The translations under genes and the position numbers were made by a program. This document shows, one piece after another, positions 47,908-58,941 of a stretch of 64,000 nt of DNA. Source of the stretch: Moniliophthora roreri. Lineage: Eukaryota; Basidiomycota; Agaricomycetes; Agaricales; Marasmiaceae. Where the stretch lies: positions 248,001-312,000 of the forward strand of contig LATX02000213.1 in the NCBI GenBank assembly GCA_001466705.2, written 5' to 3'. Within the stretch, counting starts at the first letter, position 1. Every line of letters starts with the position of its first letter. Below the pieces are notes generated by a model. It had not been told where the DNA came from. It searched no databases and saw only the letters and a program-made list of their open reading frames with translations.

Positions 47908-48461
47908 ATGAGCGAGCGATCTAGTGAACTCCTCATTGGCCCTTGTGGACCTTATTCAACCTCTTCTTCTGCCCATTACGCCAAGATCGTCCAGTCCAGT
48001 CATTACCTGGTCAGCTCCCGAGTCCTCTTTCATCAAGCAGATTGGGATCAAAGTGCCTATGAAGCTATCAAAATGGTTCACCATCATCATCACTCTGATC
48101 CCTCAACAACAGACCTTGCTGGCTTGTTTGGCTTTCCTATCTTGGAGGTAGTTGGAGATGATGATAGGTTTGAAACTTGGGAGGATTCAATAGAAATGAC
48201 TTCTACCTCTGATTTGGGAGAATCTGGTATGCATCCATTAGTCTCTTTGATTTTGTGCTAATGATATTGATAGTAGATGGACCTACTCTTGATACTTGTT
48301 GGGATGAAGAAGATGATGATAATCAAAGCCGGTCCAGTGAAGAGGAAGATTCTTCAATGTTAGAAGAAATAGAAGAAGAGAATGAGGTTGAAATGGAATT
48401 GATGCATGTTGATGAGGAATCAGACATGGAGGGGAATGAATTCTCACATATGGACAGCTAG
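47908..48461 (+). CDS. In-frame fusion gene: family C first exon to family X C-terminus
   Basis: Two exons, 47,908-48,226 and 48,274-48,461, joined by a 47-nt GT-AG intron, give an uninterrupted 168-codon frame. Residues 1-44 match the family C first coding exon (SSSAHYAKIVQSSHYLVSSR). From about residue 45 the protein is family X: DWDQSAYEAIKMVHHHHH, ILEVVGDDDRFETWED, then an acidic tail (DEEDDD, EEEDSS, IEEENEVE). The joint at 48,041 falls at the codon level without losing frame, and the family C promoter and UTR intron are kept. This X tail is better preserved than in X copy 1. It may be a young chimeric gene; expression is not shown by sequence alone. Confidence 0.6.
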
Positions 48462-48529
48462 AAATATCATTTGGTTCATATTGGTTAGACTATCAGATAA
48501 TGGAACTGTATTTTTACTGCAACAGTATA

Positions 48530-49829
48530 TATAGGAATACCAGATCAGAGGATTAATCCTCACTGAATATTCACTAGAATCCTGTCACTAAAGATAGTCC
48601 CTCACAATCTGTGGTAGTTGAGCAGCAGGTTACAGTAACTAAACCTGATCCGATGTAATTCTTACAAGTATCCTAGCCCATGAGATTGAACCATGTACCC
48701 ACAATCCAGAGGCAGTGAAATTGAGCCTGGATTAATCACATCTAAGTAAAGGGATTAGCATAATACATAAGAAATCTGACTCAACCAGCTTGGATTAATC
48801 TGGGCATACACTACTTGGACCTAACTCCAGCAAATCACACAATGGATCATGCATGCAAGAATGGAGGGATTGTAGCTGGCATAATCTTTTTCAGTATCCC
48901 AAATCAACTCAAATAAAAATCTGAATAACACATACATAGCATTCAAATTCACCCTCTAAAGTCAATCACTCCTGGTTACTGAACATGTAACCATCTTGTT
49001 GAAAGAATGCATATTCTATGAGTAATCATAAATGTGTGTTGCATTGAAGTATCCAAATCTCCAGGTAATTGCTGAGCTCCTATTCATGGCTGAAATAGTG
49101 TGTAAGTCACAAGACTGCAAGAGGTGGGTTATACATAGTTATGTGCTGATTCAAGGCATGCCACTCTCTGACACTCCTGTAGAGACATCAAACTATTGTC
49201 CTCAGGTGTATAGTTGCATTTCCATGTATATCAAAAAGCATATCATGCTTCATATCTAAGAAACAAGCAGGAAAAGTGTTTGGGAAGGGAGTAAAGTTGA
49301 CAGTGTCATCTAGTGGTGGTCCAAGTGAAAGAGGCTGTTGAATTCTTACCAGTCAATGCATTACAGATCTCATAAGTTGTGGGAATTGGTCTCTTCATTT
49401 TGTCCTATGACTATCATAATCTGGCTACATGGGATCAGCATGTTGCAGGTAATGCCTATCACATTACTGACATTTATCCCTCACAGGTCTGATGTCTTTC
49501 TACCAGAAATAGGGCTGTGAGTTGAGGAATAAGAATAAGGATACAAAGTTGTATTCAACAGACCTTACCTCACATTGCAGCTGATATTAGCACACAGATT
49601 CTGCTGAACATGCAACACCACATTCTTCATTCATTATATCCTCCCTTATGCCTGGAACACCAACAATGAAAATTGCTTGAATTAGAAGACAGCTCTAGTT
49701 CCAATGCACTCCCCCATTGCACTAATAACTGACAAGATTCTCTGTAGTAGTCTTGTATCATGTTGCAAGCTGGATTACCATTTAGGTCATGCATGTCTCT
49801 TGGATTTGGATCATGGCAGGAGCTGGATT
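48530..49829 (+). mobile_element. Y element, copy 4
   Basis: Begins 3' of the fusion gene, after the same X 3' flank seen at 63.6 kb. The end sequence at 48,548-48,601 matches, inverted, Y copy 1 near 18,104-18,158. Plus-strand frame MCVALKYPNLQVIAELLFMA (49,032 on) is the same as in Y copies 1-3. It shares the internal deletion of copy 3 (joint near 49,645). Nearly CG-free. Confidence 0.6.
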
Positions 49830-50220
49830 ACATCAGCAAAATCCAGGGGAAGTTATAACTGGGTACTGACCCTTGAGATTGGTGACAATCCCCTATGAAG
49901 GTCACCATCAATTATAGCTCCAACTATAATCAATCTCCAGTGTAATAGTGCCCAATATCCGGCATCAACAGTCTTAAGGATTGCAACTAGTTGCTGGAGA
50001 TATAATGGGTGAGGGATAATACAATGAGTAGCAGGTAATACAACATGTACAGTGTAATATGACGAGCAGCCAATAATATAGTAGGTGACAAGGAATAGCA
50101 CGAATAATGGGGCTTACAATGAATTTTGAGGGTTACAGCAAGTTTTGGGGGTTATGATGGGTTATGGCAGGCTATAACCAGTTTCAAGCACTACAGCTAC
50201 TGAGGAGGAACTCAGCTATT
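49830..50220. mobile_element. Stretch related to the CATCAGC MITE
   Basis: Starts CATCAGCAAAATCC at 49,830, one base different from the TIR at 24,353, and has repeated GTTATAACTGG and GGTTATGATGGG-like words as in that MITE. No matching right end was found, so it is a partial or longer relative. Confidence 0.4.
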
Positions 50221-50539
50221 TACCAAGTTTCCAACCAAGAATACATTATATATCAGATCTCACACTTTACATTGAAATTTCAAGTATCAGAGTGAAGTAC
50301 AAGTAATACCATTCATGATCATCTCATACATACAAACAAGGAATGTACATAGCCCACTACTAATTAACTCTGTATGACTTGCTGAAGGATAATATGGACT
50401 AACCAAAGATGATTAGCATGTTCATTGGGAAGGGAAGGATAGAAGACAAGCCTGAGCACAGTGTCACATACCAAAACATCACAGAACCTAGAATCATTAG
50501 CTGTAGAGGAAATAAATCATCAGTTCTTGCAATGTCAGA
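50221..50539. other. No gene recognised
   Basis: CG-poor, no supported frame. Confidence 0.4.
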
Positions 50540-51702
50540 CACAGAAGTAACTATGAGAAGCTCAACATTTCCTTGCATTTTGCTCAGTTCAGTGAACACA
50601 TCAACAACTACATTGTAAGCCCTATGCTACCATCCATTGCAAGACATGCAAGGGCTCACTTATCACCTTCCAACTCTTCAATGCTGAGACATGGTATTGC
50701 TGAGTATACCAGGACACAAGATCTGGCAATGGTAATGCACGAAGAAACAGCCTCGACATGAAGAGGAGAGGTCGTGCCATGGATGTAATGTGGATAGCAG
50801 ACAGTGCTGATAGAATGATGGTCAATGGCAAAGGTTCGTACTTTGCTTTCGATCTTCTCCTGTGCTCCAGACCCTTGCACACACTTGAAACCAGCAACTG
50901 AATATTGATGTTATCATTACATGAATGATGTTCCAAGACATTCCTTGCTGAGTGCCTGTAGCCATTGCCAGCTTGGTTGAAAAGAAAAGTCAGCATTGGG
51001 AGAAGAACGGGAAGGAGTTGGTTGTAGACAATACCATATGAAAACTGTAGTACAAGTAGTGACATTGCATATGGAATCACTAAAATACATGCAGAATGAG
51101 CAAATGATTAGCTGAGAGGGAGAAATCACGAAGAAACACTCACCGTATCTCATACAGGCTGCACTCAATCCACAAGAGAACAGCAGTGAGCAGAAGCTGG
51201 TGTTGGTAATAGTGAATCATTCATTTTCAACAGCACTGGTGGTAACACTGGGAGACACAATAAGGTTGACATCAATGTTCAATCTGGTTGTCATACTCCA
51301 AGTCCAGAAGGTGCATGAAGAGTGTTGTTCCTTTACCCATCTTCTCTGAGCTTGCTGAGGGTATAAGAACATGGTCTGAATATGGGATCCAGAGACCTAG
51401 ATGAGTAGACACATGAGCAATGGAAGATGAACCAAGTACTCATGACACAGACTTTCCTCTCGACAACAAATGTAGTTTCCTTTTCCAAGCCCTGTTCAAT
51501 CAACAGGCTGCCTTGCTTCTGCTCATCTCAACTTCACTCTCTCAGCCTACACCCCATCCATCTCCTTCGCAACCATTTCTCTTCCAATACCATCTCCTTC
51601 AAGGTGACCTGCAATACTGGTTCTTCAAGTTTATGACTTTGCACAATTTGAGGTCAAAGAAATTGGTGATAGTAGTATGGCTGGGATTGTGATTCTGGTA
51701 GT
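50540..51702 (+). pseudogene. Family D region, copy 2, CG-depleted
   Basis: Direct copy of 25,742-26,900. Most differences replace CG with TG or CA. It shows what the decay process does when compared with the CG-rich copy 1. Confidence 0.6.
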
Positions 51703-51995
51703 ACCTCTCCCAACAGATATCGAACCCTTATTGCCTATCACACTCACACCAGCCACACCAAGCCCTTTCTCAATTGAAATAACTGACTGAGACTTGGTGG
51801 AAAAGGTACTGTTCTGCCCTTGACTACTTCCTATGATGGATGAAGATGCTGACTTTGGTGTAATAGTCCCACTTCCATATGGATTCCTCCCCCATTCAGT
51901 CTGTTGTATGCCAAGAAAATTTTTTCTCAAGACCTACATTGGACATGTCCTAAGAATTTTTGTTGGTCAGTCAAATTCCTCTGATGATACCCAAC
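51703..51995 (-). pseudogene. Chimeric fragment of the Sec14-RhoGAP gene
   Basis: 51,703-51,890 matches 12,325-12,510 (last exon, tail coding region), and 51,887-51,995 matches 14,725-14,830 (introns around the microexon). About 2.2 kb between them is deleted. CG sites are mutated. It shares CTAAGAATTTTTGTTGG with the 32.3-kb fragment, where the parent has a different run, so both fragments come from one intermediate. Confidence 0.8.
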
Positions 51996-52595
51996 AGTCG
52001 ACATAGCTGTCTGAACAGAAGCCCCACAAGTTCCCATGTCCCATCTTTAAGATTTGGCCCAGCTCGCTAGCGACAAGGCATCTTTTCAGATGGGCCCACC
52101 ACATGTCATCTACCAGGCATGCCCTCTCCCACCTCTCTCATACCAGCATGCCATTACTCCCCTTCTCCTGTATCTCTACACAGTGTATCATCACTGGATG
52201 GGTCTCATACCAATGCAGACATAGCAGAAGGGAAGAAAGGATGGGGCAAGGAGGAAGTGGAGGGTCCTGTCATGTACTTTTTAGGAAGCACCTTTTCAGA
52301 CCGTGTGTAACATCTTTCAGATGAGGAACAAGCTGAATAGGATCTGAACACAGGTCTGAAACTCACAACCAGGCACAAACTTTTCAGATGGTACTTACAG
52401 GATTGATCTGGAGGCCATCTGAAAAATTGAAATAAAACCAGTTTGAAAACCATGAGCTAAGCTGTCCAGAAGGACCCACCGTGATGTGTCAGTGAGCGCT
52501 AAAATTGTGGTTGCACATCATAAAAAATCATACCACCTGTACCACACACCTTTCTTCCTAGATATAATGAAACAGAAGGCATGAGCTGAATATTA
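51996..52595. mobile_element. Possible non-autonomous element with TTTTCAGATGG motifs
   Basis: TTTTCAGA(T/C)(G/C)G words occur at about 52,084, 52,284 and 52,381, and inverted (CCATCTGAAAA) at about 52,418. GGGCCCACC at 52,095 and GGACCCACC at 52,472 lie near its two edges. Boundaries and target duplication are not resolved. Confidence 0.3.
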
Positions 52596-52599
52596 TGCA

Positions 52600-53241
52600 G
52601 CCTGTACGAGATATGGTGAGTGTTTCTTCGCGATTTCTCCCTCTCAGCTAATCATTTGCTCATTCTGCATGTATTTTAGTGATTCCATATGCAACGTCAC
52701 TACTCGTACTACAGTTTTCATATGGTATTGTCTACAACCAACTCCTTCCCGTTCTTCTCCCGATGCTGACTTTTCTTTTCGACCAAGCTGGCGATGGCTA
52801 CAGGCACTCAGCAAGGAACGTCTTGGAACATTGTTCATGTAATGATAACGTCAATATTCGGTTGCTGGTTTCGAGTGTGTGCAAGGGTCTGGAGTGCAGG
52901 GGGGAGATCGAAAGCAAAGCACGAACCTTTGCCGTTGACCATCATTCCATCAGCACTGTCCGCTATCCACGTCACATCCACGGCATGACCTCTCCTCTTC
53001 GTGTCGAGGCCGTTCTTCGTGCATTACCATTGCCAGATCTTGTGTCCTGGTATACTCAGCGATACCATGTATCGGCGTTGAAGAGTTGGAAGGTGATAAG
53101 CGAGCCTTGCATGTCTTGCAATGGACGGTAGCATAGGGCTTACAATGTAGTTGTTGGCGTGTTCACTGAACTGAGTAAAATGCAAGGAAACGTTGAGCCT
53201 CTCATAATTACCATATCCCAACGAGCATCTTGGACGTCTGA
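52600..53241 (-). pseudogene. Family D region, copy 3, inverted
   Basis: Reverse-order copy of 25,706-26,340, CG mostly kept. The minus-strand frame WGYGNYERLNVSLHF matches copy 1 and is followed by a similar break. Confidence 0.5.
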
Positions 53242-53609
53242 ATCAAATTTGAACCTGGTGAATTCGGAGTGCATCAACGAAACTTTCGTATATAGGTGAG
53301 TAGAGGATGGTGTAGGAGAACGGATGTGAGTCTAAACAAAGAGTTGAAAGCGAGTTTATGGTCTGAGATACATTGAAAGTGATTTGTGTCAGGGTATGAG
53401 TGTGTGTTTGGATAGTGTGACTTACCATAAAGGAGGTTGATAGGAGAGCGGGCAAGGGTCTGAAGAGAAGATTACGGGGTGATAGTGCAATCTGTTCCGT
53501 GGGGCGTTCGCTCGAGCGGGACGAGGCGAGGATAGTATGTGATATTGAAGTAGGACGCTTTTTGAAGACTGTCCAGCGGTAAAATGCCAATAACTGACGA
53601 ATATGCAGG

Positions 53610-53662
53610 CAAAACCGCGTTGTTTACCTTCCCTCTCCTATAACGCAACAACTCTAACGAAT
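53610..53662. other. 53-bp segment complemented without reversal
   Basis: Each base is the complement, in the same order, of 56,463-56,515. The flanks (ATATGCAGG left, CTACGGAATT right) are identical. The related sequence at about 25,287-25,340, read in reverse, agrees with 56,463-56,515, so the first copy is the altered one. Confidence 0.97.
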
Positions 53663-54059
53663 CTACGGAATTTCGGAAACCGGGGCAGCAGAGACTGTTG
53701 AGCATTACAGCAGCGGATGGTGAGCATGTATATGCAGAGACGATGGTGTGGAGTATTAGCTGCTGTCGGAGAGGGAGCTATATATGTAATAAGGCAGCCC
53801 GGAAAGTACATGACATCCATGTTTTTTTGACAGGAAGTAGAGCTGCTTGAGAGATTTCCAGACGGCGGTCAATCGAAGAATAGCTGCTGAATCTGCCGGG
53901 ATGAATACATTTTATTGAGGGCGTTGTGAAGACCGGCGTTCTGGAATCTGGGTTTGTGAGAGTTGAGAGTTAGGGATGGTTTGAGGTGGTAGGAACGGAT
54001 GCTAACATCATCATCATCGTGAAAGTATGTTGGATGGAGAGTTGTCGAGAGCAAAGCCG

Positions 54060-54125
54060 TGTGAAAGAGTCTTGGCGCCAAAATGAAATTTCCGCTTTCC
54101 CACGGCGTTTGAACGCTCGCGTCAT
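54060..54125. promoter_or_regulatory. Divergent C/D promoter core
   Basis: TTGGCGCCAAAAT at 54,072, then CCGCTTTCCCACGGCG and GCGTCATTGACAACGACGACG. Same module as at 24,886, 43,479 and 47,719. Confidence 0.45.
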
Positions 54126-56040
54126 TGACAACGACGACGACGCCTCGTAGAATCTGCTGGACCTTGAAATGTCTTGAGGGCATAATACATTCAAGACTCG
54201 TTGAGCATGTAAGTAATAAAACATGTCTTTTCTTTTTGCCGTTGTTTATTTTTTTTTCCAGCAACTGCGAGCAATCTCAATTCCAAGTTCGCCCTGGTGG
54301 ACCTTTTTCGACCTCTCCTTCTGCCCATTACGCCAAGATTGTTCCGTTCAGTCATTACCTGGTCAGTTCCCGAGTCCTCTTCCGTCAAGCAGCTTCTTTG
54401 CATGACTCGACCCGTGTATCCACAATCACCAGTGAAAGGTTACTGTACCGAGTAAACAGATGGCGCTACCGCAATGAGGCAGGCCAGCTATATTGGAATG
54501 GCTCATCTGAGAAAGTGCGGGGACGTCAGTATAGGTGAGTACTGGCACCGATCCCTTTATCTCTTCGGCTTCTTGTTTTGGTTCTTCCGCCTTTCGTATC
54601 GCTCATCAGCTTACATCCTAATTTCTCCACAGACCGCCGAAAAGTCGTACGATTTAGTATATAGCACCTCGCCAAACCACCCAGGCCCTAATCTTCCATC
54701 ATCTTTCCCACTCGACGACGACGCACGATCATGTACAGCAGATGCTTGGCGGTGACGGAAATGTACTAGGTATCAATCCAAGTGCCTTTGATAACGATGA
54801 CGAGCCACGCTAAGCTCGAGAGGCTGGACCGGGATGTCAAGCGCAAGAGGAAGGTTTTGTGAGAAGCGTGTTCTTGGGCGTTGATGAAGTGACACGTGGA
54901 GGCAGTAATGAGATCTCGCTGGACCATTGTCATCGTCGAGCAGTGGTCATCACAGACTCAGCATCATCCGCAATCACCTCGCCACGACAGTACCGCTCAC
55001 TGTCCACGGTTTCGTCACGCCTCCAATACCCGTTCTCCAAAACGACCACACATCTCAGAGACTTGTTAATATTTCGTGAAGACTACGAGGTACCCATGAT
55101 GACCCTCGCAACGTAGCACGGCTTCTCTCGGGACAGAGTACCGGATACTATGAGCATCCCTTCAATCAAGACCGGCATTCTTATCCACCCCCTGCCTCAG
55201 CTTCTTAGCCTTGCCCGACGAAACGAAATCGTGACATGTCTACTCGAACCGCAGAATCACTGCCAATTCTGTTCAAGTTCCAATTGTGCAAAGTCGCCAA
55301 CTCGACGAGCCGGGTATTGGAAGACACCTTGGAAGGAGATGGTACCCGGAGAGAAACGTCGCGAACGAGATGAATGGGTATAGGCCGATAGAATGGGGTT
55401 GAGATGAGCAGAAATAGGGTAGACTGTGGACTGGTGGGGTCGGTGAAGGTCGGAAAGGGTCATTTGAGGTCCGTGTTAACGCTACTAAGCCTGCCTTCCT
55501 TTCGCTCATGTGATTATTCGTCTAGATCGCCCAATCCGATATTCGAGGTCTTTCGAAGCACCAATACTCCATGCACCTTTAGGATTGGGAGTATGATAAC
55601 TAGATCGAACGTCAGCGTCGAGCTTCATCGCCACCATCGCTACTACCTTGTCGCAGCTCCCAAGTGTTACCGTCAACCAGTGTTACCGTCAACAACGCAG
55701 ATTGATCATTCGCCAACGCCGGTTCTTGCCCATTACCGTTCTCTCGTGGATCGGGTGCAGCCTGCAGGAGTAGAAGAGGCTCCGAGACATCGTGAGTGTT
55801 TATTTCCTCTCTCTCTCTCAACTAGTTGTTGGCTCATTCTCCATGTATTCTAGACATCCCACATGTAACGTCGCTTTTCGTGCACTCTCATGCATGGTAT
55901 GTCTAAAACTGACTCTTTTCGTTTTTCCCTCTATACTAACTTTTCCTTTTCAGCCAGGCTAGCGATGACCAGAGAACGTCTCGGAGCATTCAATGACGTT
56001 GATGGTTGATTCCCAGTTTCGGTGCAGGCCCAGGGTGCAG
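54120..56040 (+). pseudogene. Family C gene, copy 3
   Basis: A 5' UTR intron (GTAAGTAATA...TTTTCCAG, 54,210-54,261) is followed by an exon with SPSAHYAKIVPFSHYLVSSR and RVNRWRYRNEAGQLYWNG, ending at a GTGAGTACT donor at 54,535. Later stretches include MLGGDGNVLGINPSAFDNDD (about 54,740-54,800), RSVFLGVDEVTRGG (about 54,862) and VQPAGVEEAPRHR before an intron near 55,790. One or more stops (for example near 54,812) break the reconstructed frame, and no ATG is found where the fusion gene has one. Confidence 0.4.
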
Positions 56041-56093
56041 GAGAGAGATCGAGAGTAAAGGAATTGGGAGATGCTTCGATGTTCGTTTAGCAT

Positions 56094-56094
56094 N
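56094..56094. other. Single N between the two identical 2.85-kb copies
   Basis: One unresolved base, preceded by AGCAT, between the end of copy one and the start of copy two. Confidence 0.9.
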
Positions 56095-58941
56095 ATCAAA
56101 TTTGAACCTGGTGAATTCGGAGTGCATCAACGAAACTTTCGTATATAGGTGAGTAGAGGATGGTGTAGGAGAACGGATGTGAGTCTAAACAAAGAGTTGA
56201 AAGCGAGTTTATGGTCTGAGATACATTGAAAGTGATTTGTGTCAGGGTATGAGTGTGTGTTTGGATAGTGTGACTTACCATAAAGGAGGTTGATAGGAGA
56301 GCGGGCAAGGGTCTGAAGAGAAGATTACGGGGTGATAGTGCAATCTGTTCCGTGGGGCGTTCGCTCGAGCGGGACGAGGCGAGGATAGTATGTGATATTG
56401 AAGTAGGACGCTTTTTGAAGACTGTCCAGCGGTAAAATGCCAATAACTGACGAATATGCAGGGTTTTGGCGCAACAAATGGAAGGGAGAGGATATTGCGT
56501 TGTTGAGATTGCTTACTACGGAATTTCGGAAACCGGGGCAGCAGAGACTGTTGAGCATTACAGCAGCGGATGGTGAGCATGTATATGCAGAGACGATGGT
56601 GTGGAGTATTAGCTGCTGTCGGAGAGGGAGCTATATATGTAATAAGGCAGCCCGGAAAGTACATGACATCCATGTTTTTTTGACAGGAAGTAGAGCTGCT
56701 TGAGAGATTTCCAGACGGCGGTCAATCGAAGAATAGCTGCTGAATCTGCCGGGATGAATACATTTTATTGAGGGCGTTGTGAAGACCGGCGTTCTGGAAT
56801 CTGGGTTTGTGAGAGTTGAGAGTTAGGGATGGTTTGAGGTGGTAGGAACGGATGCTAACATCATCATCATCGTGAAAGTATGTTGGATGGAGAGTTGTCG
56901 AGAGCAAAGCCGTGTGAAAGAGTCTTGGCGCCAAAATGAAATTTCCGCTTTCCCACGGCGTTTGAACGCTCGCGTCATTGACAACGACGACGACGCCTCG
57001 TAGAATCTGCTGGACCTTGAAATGTCTTGAGGGCATAATACATTCAAGACTCGTTGAGCATGTAAGTAATAAAACATGTCTTTTCTTTTTGCCGTTGTTT
57101 ATTTTTTTTTCCAGCAACTGCGAGCAATCTCAATTCCAAGTTCGCCCTGGTGGACCTTTTTCGACCTCTCCTTCTGCCCATTACGCCAAGATTGTTCCGT
57201 TCAGTCATTACCTGGTCAGTTCCCGAGTCCTCTTCCGTCAAGCAGCTTCTTTGCATGACTCGACCCGTGTATCCACAATCACCAGTGAAAGGTTACTGTA
57301 CCGAGTAAACAGATGGCGCTACCGCAATGAGGCAGGCCAGCTATATTGGAATGGCTCATCTGAGAAAGTGCGGGGACGTCAGTATAGGTGAGTACTGGCA
57401 CCGATCCCTTTATCTCTTCGGCTTCTTGTTTTGGTTCTTCCGCCTTTCGTATCGCTCATCAGCTTACATCCTAATTTCTCCACAGACCGCCGAAAAGTCG
57501 TACGATTTAGTATATAGCACCTCGCCAAACCACCCAGGCCCTAATCTTCCATCATCTTTCCCACTCGACGACGACGCACGATCATGTACAGCAGATGCTT
57601 GGCGGTGACGGAAATGTACTAGGTATCAATCCAAGTGCCTTTGATAACGATGACGAGCCACGCTAAGCTCGAGAGGCTGGACCGGGATGTCAAGCGCAAG
57701 AGGAAGGTTTTGTGAGAAGCGTGTTCTTGGGCGTTGATGAAGTGACACGTGGAGGCAGTAATGAGATCTCGCTGGACCATTGTCATCGTCGAGCAGTGGT
57801 CATCACAGACTCAGCATCATCCGCAATCACCTCGCCACGACAGTACCGCTCACTGTCCACGGTTTCGTCACGCCTCCAATACCCGTTCTCCAAAACGACC
57901 ACACATCTCAGAGACTTGTTAATATTTCGTGAAGACTACGAGGTACCCATGATGACCCTCGCAACGTAGCACGGCTTCTCTCGGGACAGAGTACCGGATA
58001 CTATGAGCATCCCTTCAATCAAGACCGGCATTCTTATCCACCCCCTGCCTCAGCTTCTTAGCCTTGCCCGACGAAACGAAATCGTGACATGTCTACTCGA
58101 ACCGCAGAATCACTGCCAATTCTGTTCAAGTTCCAATTGTGCAAAGTCGCCAACTCGACGAGCCGGGTATTGGAAGACACCTTGGAAGGAGATGGTACCC
58201 GGAGAGAAACGTCGCGAACGAGATGAATGGGTATAGGCCGATAGAATGGGGTTGAGATGAGCAGAAATAGGGTAGACTGTGGACTGGTGGGGTCGGTGAA
58301 GGTCGGAAAGGGTCATTTGAGGTCCGTGTTAACGCTACTAAGCCTGCCTTCCTTTCGCTCATGTGATTATTCGTCTAGATCGCCCAATCCGATATTCGAG
58401 GTCTTTCGAAGCACCAATACTCCATGCACCTTTAGGATTGGGAGTATGATAACTAGATCGAACGTCAGCGTCGAGCTTCATCGCCACCATCGCTACTACC
58501 TTGTCGCAGCTCCCAAGTGTTACCGTCAACCAGTGTTACCGTCAACAACGCAGATTGATCATTCGCCAACGCCGGTTCTTGCCCATTACCGTTCTCTCGT
58601 GGATCGGGTGCAGCCTGCAGGAGTAGAAGAGGCTCCGAGACATCGTGAGTGTTTATTTCCTCTCTCTCTCTCAACTAGTTGTTGGCTCATTCTCCATGTA
58701 TTCTAGACATCCCACATGTAACGTCGCTTTTCGTGCACTCTCATGCATGGTATGTCTAAAACTGACTCTTTTCGTTTTTCCCTCTATACTAACTTTTCCT
58801 TTTCAGCCAGGCTAGCGATGACCAGAGAACGTCTCGGAGCATTCAATGACGTTGATGGTTGATTCCCAGTTTCGGTGCAGGCCCAGGGTGCAGGAGAGAG
58901 ATCGAGAGTAAAGGAATTGGGAGATGCTTCGATGTTCGTTT
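56095..58941. repeat. 2,847-bp direct duplicate, second copy
   Basis: Second copy, with the unaltered form at 56,463-56,515. It runs on without a break into 58,942 onward, so it is the copy in continuous context. Its promoter core is at 56,925 and its family C gene (plus) at about 56,973-58,893. Confidence 0.9.

Larger units (their letters stand above)
53242..56088. repeat. 2,847-bp direct duplicate, first copy
   Basis: Matches 56,095-58,941 base for base at an offset of 2,853 as far as I could compare, except for the 53-bp segment 53,610-53,662. Contents: decayed family D (minus, 53,242-53,870), promoter core, family C (plus, 54,120-56,040). Confidence 0.9.

Noticed and set aside
53970..54264. 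Minus-strand open frames of 84-131 codons over the promoter core
   Set aside because: They run through the GGCGCC core, UTR intron and promoter of family C and repeat exactly at 56.8-57.1 kb; better explained as non-coding.
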